Below, one piece after another: positions 56,014 through 64,000 of a stretch of DNA of 64,000 bases. Position 1 is the first letter of the stretch. Each line of letters starts with the position of its first letter. The notes beneath the pieces were generated by a model. The model saw only the letters and a list, made by a program, of their open reading frames with translations, did not search any database and was not told the DNA's origin. Origin of the DNA: Mangrovimonas sp. ST2L15 (lineage in GTDB: Bacteria > Bacteroidota > Bacteroidia > Flavobacteriales > Flavobacteriaceae). The stretch covers positions 1,302,001 to 1,366,000 of the forward strand of contig NZ_LBIQ01000030.1 of NCBI RefSeq assembly GCF_001280515.1. Direction: 5' to 3'. A program made the translations under genes and the position numbers.

Positions 56014-56084
56014 ATTCGAAAACAATGTAGTTAGATTATTACATAAATATGCCTTGTGAAGGTGCAAAAAGGCTGGTAATTTCG

Positions 56085-56092
56085 TAAATTTG
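56085..56092 (+). promoter_or_regulatory. -7 box of eno
   Basis: TAAATTTG matches the consensus 31 bp upstream of the ATG. The flanking ATTTCGTAAATTTG (about 14 bases) is identical to that upstream of gltA. No clear -33 TTG. Confidence 0.5.
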
Positions 56093-56105
56093 TTAAGGAA
56101 ATTAA

Positions 56106-57413
<1,308 letters not shown>

Positions 57414-57437
57414 ACTCATTTACATACAACACGGAAA

Positions 57438-57472
57438 AAAGGTCTACAATGCAAATTGTAGGCCTTTTTTTA
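57438..57472 (+). terminator. Intrinsic terminator after eno
   Basis: AAAGGTCTACAAT (57438-57450) pairs with ATTGTAGGCCTTT (57455-57467), with one U-G pair, around GCAA; a T-run follows. Confidence 0.85.
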
Positions 57473-57527
57473 TTAACTTAAAGGAATTCTTTTATAAAAA
57501 ATGCTTTTCTATGTAAAATAACCAATC

Positions 57528-59906
57528 ATGAAACATACATATTTGTTATTCGTTCTCTTCTCCCTAAGCGTTCAATCACAAATAATTAATTTTCCAGACC
57601 AGACCTTTAAAGATCAGTTGCTGGCAGCTAATATCGATACAAATAATGATGGTGAAATTCAGGTATCTGAAGCCCAAGAGGTAACTTCACTCTCAGTTTC
57701 TGGTTATTATGATGTATATGGTAGTACCCTAACCGATATAACAGGTATCGAATATTTTGTAAATCTAACGCATTTGATTTGTTCTCCTCATGAAATCAGT
57801 AGTGTTGATTTAAGCCAAAACACGGCTTTGATTCATGTAGATTTTTCTGAACCTTTATCAAGTGCGTTAGATGCCGCATCCTTAAACGAAATTAATGTTT
57901 CTGGTTGTAGCGATTTGGAATATTTAAATTTAAATGGGAATAATTTACAAGCTATTGATTTAAGTCAAAATAGTAATCTAACAGAATTAGGTATAAACTA
58001 CAATGATTTAACATTTTTAGATATTTCTTCAACTCTTGTTGAAAATGTATGGATAGATGGCAATAATTCTCCATTGTCGTTTGTAGGCAATGAGTCTTTA
58101 ATTAGTTTTGGAGCTGAAACCACTACTCAATTTTCGGAACTTGATTTTTCAGCCTCACAGAGTTTGCAAACTATTCATTGTTATAGTGGTCAAATTGAGG
58201 ATTTAATTCTAGGAAATCACCCTAACTTAATTACAATGGTTCTAAGTTTACATCCTAATTTTGTCAATTTAGATACAATTGGAATTTCTAATCTTGAAAA
58301 TATTACTATTTATGGGGGAGGGATAACTCAATTGGATTTGAGTGCTAATAATCACCTTCAAACAGTTTACATTCAATCCGAATCTTTAGAAACTATAAAT
58401 ATTAAAAACGGTAGCTGGGAAGAGTCAATCTACATTAATAACTCTCCTTGGGATTATTCAAATTTGGCTTTTATTTGTGCAGATGAATTTCAAGTACTGG
58501 AGCTATCGGATATTTTTGGTGATGAAGTGGTAGTTCATCCTTACTGCAGTTTCACACCCGGTGGAAATTATAACACAACCACTGGTCAAGTTCAGTTTGA
58601 TTTAAACAATGACGGATGCCAAACTGGAACCGGAACGGTTTCCAATGTCTTGATACAGGTGGAGTCAGAAGATTCTGAAGAAGTCAGTTATGTGAATTCT
58701 GGAGGTGCATATTGGTATTATTCCCAGGAAGGTACTTTTGTCCTTACACCCTCCATAGAACATCCAGAATGGTTCATTATCACTCCAGAAAATGCTTTTA
58801 TTGTATTTGAAGACAATCTTAATAATACTACCTCTCAAGATTTCTGTATTTCAGCTCTAGGGACTCACCAAGATTTAGAGGTAGTATTGACTCCAATAGG
58901 TAATGCCCAACCGGGTTTTGATGCCGATTATGAATTGATCTATAAAAACAACGGCAATCAAATGACCTCTGGACAAGTCAGTTTGATTTTTGATGCCTCT
59001 TTGATGGAGTTGGTATCGGTATCACAGGAACAAGATGTTTTCAACAGTGGGGAATTGATATGGGATTTTGAGGATTTAATGCCTTTTGAGTCGAGAAGTA
59101 CTTATGTTACTTTTAACTTAAATGCCCCTACAGAGACACCTCCTCTAGATATTGATGATGTTCTAACATTTTCGGTAGAAATTGTTGGAGCCCAAGAAGA
59201 TGAAAACGCTGATAACAATAGCTTTGAATTGAACCAAACAGTGGTAGGAGCCTTTGATCCCAACGATAAGGTTTGTTTGGAGGGAGACATAGCCCCAATA
59301 GAAAAAATAGGCGACTATTTGCATTACACCATCAACTTTGAAAATACAGGAAATGCAGCAGCTACCTTTGTGGTTATTAAGGATGTCCTCAATGAAAGTG
59401 ACTACAATTTAAATTCTTTACAGATTCTGTCTGCTTCCCACTCCATGGAAACAAGGATGGAAGGGAATCTATTGGAGTTTTATTTTGATAATATCGATTT
59501 AGGTCCCGAAGAGCAGGGACATGTGACCTATAAAATAAAGACCTTGGAAAGTTTGGAGGTAGGTGACACAGTGAGCAATTCGGCAGAAATTTATTTTGAT
59601 TACAACCTACCCATAGAAACCAATGAGGCCATAACCAGTTTTGAGAGTCTTTCATTAATCGAGAATACAGCCCAAGAAGGAAGCATCAAAATTTTTCCGA
59701 ATCCAACAAATGGGGTTGTTGAAATTGCTTCTTCATTGCCTGTAAAATTATTGGAGGTTTTGGATATAAAGGGTCGACGTCTTAGTTTAGCAGAGTTCAA
59801 TGAAATGCATGTTCAATTAGATTTGGGATCTTATAAAAATGGCATGTATTTAATAAAGATTCAAACAGTTAAAGGATTTCATTTTGCTAAGGTTATTAAG
59901 AATTAA
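57528..59906 (+). CDS. T9SS-exported leucine-rich-repeat-like surface protein
   Basis: The 792-residue protein has a signal peptide (to about residue 18, SVQS). Residues about 20-330 hold repeated LRR-like units (LSQNTALIHVDFS, LNLNGNNLQAIDLSQNSNLTEL). Next is a beta-rich region (about 345-560), then a DUF7619-type segment (DPNDKVCLEGDIAPIEKIGD near 580) and a C-terminal type A sorting domain (from IFPNPTNGVVEIAS near 725, ending GMYLIKIQTVKGFHFAKVIK) that directs type IX secretion and cell-surface attachment. It probably binds a ligand or partner at the surface. It stands between eno and gltA without a clear promoter. Confidence 0.88.
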   Translation: MKHTYLLFVLFSLSVQSQIINFPDQTFKDQLLAANIDTNNDGEIQVSEAQEVTSLSVSGYYDVYGSTLTDITGIEYFVNLTHLICSPHEISSVDLSQNTALIHVDFSEPLSSALDAASLNEINVSGCSDLEYLNLNGNNLQAIDLSQNSNLTELGINYNDLTFLDISSTLVENVWIDGNNSPLSFVGNESLISFGAETTTQFSELDFSASQSLQTIHCYSGQIEDLILGNHPNLITMVLSLHPNFVNLDTIGISNLENITIYGGGITQLDLSANNHLQTVYIQSESLETINIKNGSWEESIYINNSPWDYSNLAFICADEFQVLELSDIFGDEVVVHPYCSFTPGGNYNTTTGQVQFDLNNDGCQTGTGTVSNVLIQVESEDSEEVSYVNSGGAYWYYSQEGTFVLTPSIEHPEWFIITPENAFIVFEDNLNNTTSQDFCISALGTHQDLEVVLTPIGNAQPGFDADYELIYKNNGNQMTSGQVSLIFDASLMELVSVSQEQDVFNSGELIWDFEDLMPFESRSTYVTFNLNAPTETPPLDIDDVLTFSVEIVGAQEDENADNNSFELNQTVVGAFDPNDKVCLEGDIAPIEKIGDYLHYTINFENTGNAAATFVVIKDVLNESDYNLNSLQILSASHSMETRMEGNLLEFYFDNIDLGPEEQGHVTYKIKTLESLEVGDTVSNSAEIYFDYNLPIETNEAITSFESLSLIENTAQEGSIKIFPNPTNGVVEIASSLPVKLLEVLDIKGRRLSLAEFNEMHVQLDLGSYKNGMYLIKIQTVKGFHFAKVIKN

Positions 59907-60049
59907 ATTTAAATAATGGACGCTTAATCTTTTGACTGAATGCGGGTTATTATTTTCTTAATAACTGCCTATTTTTTTGTATCAATTTTAATGATATCTT
60001 AATTAACAAAACCTTTACTAACTTTCTTCTTAAATAGTCAGATATTTCG

Positions 60050-60057
60050 TAAATTTG
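60050..60057 (+). promoter_or_regulatory. -7 box of gltA
   Basis: TAAATTTG matches the consensus about 47 bp before the ATG, with a TTC at 60027-60029 as a near-match to the -33 element. The flanking ATTTCGTAAATTTG is the same as upstream of eno. Confidence 0.55.
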
Positions 60058-60103
60058 AGCCTGCTGAAAAAATTAATTTACACTTTAAAATAATAATATA
60101 AAA

Positions 60104-61390
60104 ATGTCAGATAAAGCTACAATAGAAATTGATGGTGAAAAATATGATTTTCCTCTTATAGTTGGTACCGAAAATGAAGTTGCCATAGATATCAAAGCAC
60201 TCCGATCTATTACTGGTGGAGCCATTACAATTGATCCAGGATTTAAAAATACAGGTTCATGCGAAAGTGCTATCACTTTTTTGGATGGAGAAAAAGGAAT
60301 TCTAAGATATAGGGGATATGCCATTGAGGAACTAGCTGAAAAAGCTGACTTTTTAGAAGTTGCTTATCTTTTGATTTTTGGAGAACTTCCTACCAAGGAA
60401 CAAAATGAAAAATTTCATGCAGACATCAAAGCGGAAGCTGTAGTTGATGAAGATGTTAAGAAAATTATAGACGCTTTCCCTAAGTCGGCACACCCTATGG
60501 GAGTTATTGCATCTTTAACAAGTGCGTTAACTGCTTTTAACCCATCTTCTGTGAATGTGAATTCAGAAGAAGACATGTACAGAGCTATCGTTAAAATATT
60601 GGGTAAATTCCCTGTATTGGTAGCTTGGACGATGCGTAAAAAACAAGGTTTACCTCTAAATTACGGAAGTGATTCAATAGGTTACGTTGAAAACATCTTA
60701 AAAATGATGTTTGAAAAACCTAACCATACCTACGAACAGAACCCTATCTTAGTAAATGCTTTAGATAAGTTATTAATCTTGCACGCAGATCATGAGCAAA
60801 ACTGTTCAACATCAACCGTAAGAATCGTAGGATCTTCTCATGCAGGATTGTTTGCTTCTTTATCAGCTGGGATTTCTGCGCTTTGGGGACCATTACATGG
60901 TGGAGCCAATCAAGCTGTTCTTGAAATGTTGGAGGGTATCAAACAAGATGGAGGTGATACTAAAAAATATATGGCCAAGGCTAAGGACAAAGACGATCCA
61001 TTCCGTTTGATGGGATTCGGACACCGTGTTTACAAAAACTTTGATCCAAGAGCCAAAATTATTAAGAAAGCAGCTGATGAAGTATTAGGAGATCTAGGTG
61101 TGACAGATCCAGTTTTGGATATTGCTAAAGGATTGGCAGAAGAAGCATTAAGTGATGACTATTTTGTACAACGTAAATTGTATCCAAACGTAGATTTCTA
61201 CTCGGGTATTATTTATAGAGCCATGGGAATCCCGGTAGAAATGTTTACTGTGATGTTTGCTTTAGGTCGTTTACCAGGTTGGATTGCTCAATGGAGAGAA
61301 ATGAGACTTCGAAAAGAGCCAATTGGTCGTCCTAGACAAGTTTACATTGGTGAAACTTATAGACCGTTTGTAAACCTAGAAGATAGATAA
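60104..61390 (+). CDS. gltA: Citrate synthase
   Basis: Citrate synthase (428 residues) condenses oxaloacetate and acetyl-CoA at the entry of the TCA cycle. The catalytic residues are visible: His in GPLHGGANQ, His in GFGHRVYK and Asp in DFYSGIIYR. The length and the N-terminal beta-rich extension fit the hexameric type II group. A promoter lies about 47 bp upstream and a terminator follows. Confidence 0.97.
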   Translation: MSDKATIEIDGEKYDFPLIVGTENEVAIDIKALRSITGGAITIDPGFKNTGSCESAITFLDGEKGILRYRGYAIEELAEKADFLEVAYLLIFGELPTKEQNEKFHADIKAEAVVDEDVKKIIDAFPKSAHPMGVIASLTSALTAFNPSSVNVNSEEDMYRAIVKILGKFPVLVAWTMRKKQGLPLNYGSDSIGYVENILKMMFEKPNHTYEQNPILVNALDKLLILHADHEQNCSTSTVRIVGSSHAGLFASLSAGISALWGPLHGGANQAVLEMLEGIKQDGGDTKKYMAKAKDKDDPFRLMGFGHRVYKNFDPRAKIIKKAADEVLGDLGVTDPVLDIAKGLAEEALSDDYFVQRKLYPNVDFYSGIIYRAMGIPVEMFTVMFALGRLPGWIAQWREMRLRKEPIGRPRQVYIGETYRPFVNLEDR

Positions 61391-61413
61391 ACTTTTTAAA
61401 AATGTTAATAATG

Positions 61414-61445
61414 AAAGCTTCATAAGCAACTATGAAGCTTTTTTT
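61414..61445 (+). terminator. Intrinsic terminator after gltA
   Basis: AAAGCTTCATA (61414-61424) pairs with TATGAAGCTTT (61431-61441) around AGCAAC, followed by TTTT. Confidence 0.85.
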
Positions 61446-61457
61446 GTATTCTTATTT

Positions 61458-62372
61458 ATGCTACAATTAAACGTAAAGAACGAAACATCTAGATTAAGAG
61501 CTGTTGTCTTAGGTACCGCTGTAAGCAATGGTCCTACGCCAACAGTGGATGAGGCTTATGATCCTAAGTCCTTAGAACATATTTTGGCAGGAACCTATCC
61601 ATTAGAGAAAGATATGGTCAGGGAAATGGAAGCCGTAGCCAAGGTATTTGAAAAATATGATGTGCAAGTTTTTAGACCACACTTAATAGAAGATTGTAAT
61701 CAAATTTTTGCCCGAGATATTGCTTTTGTTATCGATGATTACTTTATCAAAGCCAATATTTTACCTGATAGGGAAAAGGAATTGGACGCGATTCAATATG
61801 TCGTTGATCAAATGGACCCCCAAAAAGTAATCAGGCCACCAGAAGAAGTGCATATTGAAGGAGGTGATGTTATGTTGTGGAATGACCATATTTTTGTTGG
61901 TACTTACAAAGGAAGCGATTACCCGAATTACATAACGGCCAGAACCAATATGCAAGGGGTTCAGTTCATTAAAGATATGTTCCCTGACAAAAAAGTGAAA
62001 GAATTTGATTTAGTAAAATCTAAAATTGAGCCTAGAGATAATGCGCTTCATTTAGATTGTTGCTTTCAACCCGTAGGAAAAGATAAGGGAATTATCTATA
62101 AAAGTGGTTTTAGAGAAGAAAGCGATTATATGTATTTGGTTGATTTGTTTGGAAAGGAAAACCTATTTCATATTACAAGGGAGGAAATGTACCACATGAA
62201 CAGTAATATTTTTTCAATAGCTGACGATGTTGTGATTTCCGAACAAAATTTCACAAGGTTAAATACATGGTTAAAATCAAATGGATTTATAGTCGAAGAG
62301 GTGCCCTATGCTGAAATTGCTAAGCAGGAAGGTTTATTGCGCTGTAGTACAATGCCACTAATTAGGGACTAA
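61458..62372 (+). CDS. DDAH/arginine-deiminase-fold amidinohydrolase
   Basis: This 304-residue protein belongs to the amidinotransferase/deiminase superfamily and is most like dimethylarginine dimethylaminohydrolases. The central HIEGGDVM block holds acidic substrate ligands, a His sits in ALHLDCCF near residue 197, and the nucleophile Cys296 is in LRCSTMPL at the C-terminus. The substrate may be methylated arginine, arginine or another guanidino compound. No signal peptide. It lies 13 bp after the gltA terminator and its stop overlaps the convergent yceI-like gene by 4 bp. Confidence 0.85.
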   Translation: MLQLNVKNETSRLRAVVLGTAVSNGPTPTVDEAYDPKSLEHILAGTYPLEKDMVREMEAVAKVFEKYDVQVFRPHLIEDCNQIFARDIAFVIDDYFIKANILPDREKELDAIQYVVDQMDPQKVIRPPEEVHIEGGDVMLWNDHIFVGTYKGSDYPNYITARTNMQGVQFIKDMFPDKKVKEFDLVKSKIEPRDNALHLDCCFQPVGKDKGIIYKSGFREESDYMYLVDLFGKENLFHITREEMYHMNSNIFSIADDVVISEQNFTRLNTWLKSNGFIVEEVPYAEIAKQEGLLRCSTMPLIRD

Positions 62373-62899
62373 TTCACCTGGCATATAATGGTGACTTCGG
62401 CTTCTTCACCAACTTTAAAAGTGCCGATGTCTTTACCAATCTTATAGTCAAAGCGGTTAACAGTAAAGCTGCCTTCAAAGGTGTTATTTTTGAAACCAAA
62501 GGGGATTGTTACAGTTTTGGTAACACCATGAATGGTTAAGTCTCCTGTGGTTTCAAAGCCATCTTTTGTTTTGGACACCGATTTTGAATTGAAGCAAATA
62601 GATGGGTAGGTTTCTACTTCAAAAAAGTCTGGACTTTTTAAATGAGTATCTCGTTTATTATTATCTGTGTCAATACTTGCTGCTTCGATGCAAATATCAA
62701 ACTTGGAAGTATTTAATTGAGTTGGATCAAATTTAAAATCACCTTTCATTCCTGAAAAAGTTCCTTTAACGGTGAAAAGCCCACCACCTTTGATCTTAAA
62801 TTCCACTTTAGACTTTTTGTTATTAATAGACTCCTGAGCTTGAGTATTTATTGAAAATACCATGGTTAAAACACACAGGACTAATCGGATCTTTTTCAT
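62369..62899 (-). CDS. YceI family periplasmic protein
   Basis: The product (176 residues from ATG 62899) has a signal peptide ending at TQAQ (about residue 22) and a YceI-type lipocalin-like beta barrel: KSKVEFKIKGGGLFTVKGTF and DLTIHGVTKTV. YceI proteins bind isoprenoid-like or amide ligands in the periplasm; the ligand is unknown. A GTG at 62920 lies in frame upstream but would spoil the signal peptide, so I prefer the ATG. It ends with a 4 bp overlap with the convergent DDAH-like gene. Confidence 0.9.
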   Translation of the reverse strand: MKKIRLVLCVLTMVFSINTQAQESINNKKSKVEFKIKGGGLFTVKGTFSGMKGDFKFDPTQLNTSKFDICIEAASIDTDNNKRDTHLKSPDFFEVETYPSICFNSKSVSKTKDGFETTGDLTIHGVTKTVTIPFGFKNNTFEGSFTVNRFDYKIGKDIGTFKVGEEAEVTIICQVN

Positions 62900-62927
62900 G
62901 TTGTTGATGTTACGGTTCACTTAAAAT

Positions 62928-62962
62928 TAAAAAAAAAGGAACCACATTTACGTAGTTCCTTT
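62928..62962 (-). terminator. Intrinsic terminator after lysS
   Basis: AAAGGAACCAC (62935-62945) pairs with GTAGTTCCTTT (62952-62962), one G-U pair, around a 6-base loop. In the minus direction a run of T follows (62934-62928). It lies 26 bp past the lysS stop. Confidence 0.85.
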
Positions 62963-62988
62963 CTTATATTTTAGTTAAAGTTTTGTGC

Positions 62989-64000
62989 TTAAGCCATTTC
63001 CACAAACAAACCTTCATCAGTTTTGTTCACTTTGGCAATACCATTTTTAGTAAGACCTTTGATGGTTTTATCCCACTTTTTATTGCTCAACCCAGACTGC
63101 GTTTTTAATTGGTTCAAATCGATAGGGCTTTGTCCTTTCAAAATGTTGTATACCCCTTTTTCATCCTCGGTCATTTCTGGAGCCTTTTTCTCTGGTTTCA
63201 TTTGCGGGAAGAATAGTACTTCTTGTATCGATTGGTTGTCAGTTAAAAACATGATCAAACGATCCATTCCAATTCCCATTCCAGAAGTAGGAGGCATACC
63301 ATATTCCAAAGCACGCAAAAAGTCATAATCAATAAATTGGGTTGCTTCATCATCACCTCGGTCAGCCAATTTTAATTGGTGTTCAAAACGTTCTCTTTGA
63401 TCAATTGGGTCGTTTAATTCGGAATACGCATTAGCTATTTCCTTTCCACAAACCATCAATTCAAAACGTTCAGTTAGTTCTGGATTGTCGCGATGTTCTT
63501 TACACAACGGACTCATTTCTTTTGGGTAATCTGTGATGAACGTAGGTTGGATGTAATTGCCTTCACATTTCTCACCAAAAATCTCATCAATCAATTTTCC
63601 TTTACCCATGGTGTCATCAACTTCAATGCCCATGCCTTGAGCCGCTTCCCTAATCTCATCTTCTGTTTTGCCAGTAATATCAAAACCAGTAAACTCCTTA
63701 ATAGAATCGGCCATGGTCACACGCTTGTAAGGTGCTTTGAAATCTATTTCATGATCTCCAAAAGTCGCCTTGGTTGTTCCATTTACAGCTGTTGCACAAT
63801 GTTCCAACAATTGCTCACAGAAATCCATCATCCAATTATAATCTTTATAAGCGACATAGATTTCCATAGCTGTAAACTCTGGGTTGTGTGTTCTGTCCAT
63901 TCCTTCATTTCTGAAGTTCTTTGAAAACTCATAGACACCATCGAATCCACCTACAATTAATCGTTTCAAATAAAGCTCGTTGGCTATTCTCATATATAAA
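62989..64000 (-). CDS. lysS: Lysyl-tRNA synthetase, class II, C-terminal part (cut by window edge)
   Basis: Only the 3' part is visible; the frame runs off the right edge (the last complete codons read [11 protein letters not shown], so the Met there is internal). Class II motif 2 ([15 protein letters not shown], near the start of the visible part) and motif 3 ([13 protein letters not shown]) are intact. It charges tRNA-Lys. After motif 3 there is a C-terminal extension of roughly 70 residues with a winged-helix look ([20 protein letters not shown]), beyond the length of E. coli LysS. A terminator follows. Confidence 0.95.
   Translation of the reverse strand, partial: LYMRIANELYLKRLIVGGFDGVYEFSKNFRNEGMDRTHNPEFTAMEIYVAYKDYNWMMDFCEQLLEHCATAVNGTTKATFGDHEIDFKAPYKRVTMADSIKEFTGFDITGKTEDEIREAAQGMGIEVDDTMGKGKLIDEIFGEKCEGNYIQPTFITDYPKEMSPLCKEHRDNPELTERFELMVCGKEIANAYSELNDPIDQRERFEHQLKLADRGDDEATQFIDYDFLRALEYGMPPTSGMGIGMDRLIMFLTDNQSIQEVLFFPQMKPEKKAPEMTEDEKGVYNILKGQSPIDLNQLKTQSGLSNKKWDKTIKGLTKNGIAKVNKTDEGLFVEMA

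Overview
The window looks like chromosomal DNA from a member of the Bacteroidota, most likely family Flavobacteriaceae. The evidence is a SusC/SusD pair, a type IX secretion C-terminal sorting domain, a type of HPRT-adenylate kinase fusion that I recall from flavobacteria, and many promoters of the Bacteroidota type (TTG, about 19 bp, TAnnTTTG). Start codons lack Shine-Dalgarno sequences. I cannot name a genus from the sequence alone.

Layout. 1-1.3 kb: a minus-strand group of a GbsR/MarR-type regulator and two tandem small membrane proteins (one cut by the window edge), with matching inverted repeats that look like operators; then a CDGSH iron-sulfur protein. 1.5-5.4 kb: M3 oligopeptidase, a candidate small RNA, and purE-purK. 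5.5-9.8 kb: hpt-adk fusion, small membrane protein, obgE, DUF4136 lipoprotein, DinB-like protein and an SDR. 9.9-16.3 kb: a giant alpha-2-macroglobulin carrying a SusC-like N-terminal module in its middle. 16.4-27.3 kb: TPR protein, Mur-ligase family protein, MATE transporter, DUF1569, radC, polysaccharide-deacetylase-like protein, YjjG-type HAD phosphatase, a secreted unknown, rarA, rhomboid and rlmB. 27.3-33.8 kb: susC-susD plus two lipoproteins. 33.9-35.6 kb: an Omp85-like outer-membrane protein.

35.7-53.1 kb is one long translation region: rpsL-rpsG-fusA-rpsJ, then the S10/spc/alpha genes rplC to rplQ, including secY, infA, rpmJ and rpoA. All genes are on the + strand with short spacers. 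A strong promoter precedes rpsL, a terminator-like hairpin lies between rpsJ and rplC, and a terminator plus new promoter lies before rpsD. adk, which is near secY in many bacteria, is instead fused to hpt at 5.5 kb, and map is absent.

53.2-64 kb: two tandem secreted paralogs of unknown function, carA, eno, a T9SS-exported leucine-rich-repeat protein, gltA, a DDAH/arginine-deiminase-fold enzyme, a YceI-family protein and the 3' part of lysS. Several of these genes are separated by compact modules in which an intrinsic terminator runs straight into the next -7 promoter box.

Themes: purine synthesis (purEK) and purine salvage (hpt-adk) are divergent across about 130 bp; core translation and central-carbon genes (eno, gltA) dominate the right half; surface and envelope functions are interspersed. 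No rRNA, tRNA, CRISPR array, insertion sequence or prophage was seen. No gene-free stretch exceeds 300 bases; the longest, 18562-18855, holds a possible gene remnant. All promoter, operator, terminator and RNA calls are by eye. The most interesting items are the candidate sRNA at about 3653-3741, the twin operators at 421 and 986, the SusC-like insertion and REP-like repeats in the macroglobulin gene, and the terminator-promoter modules.
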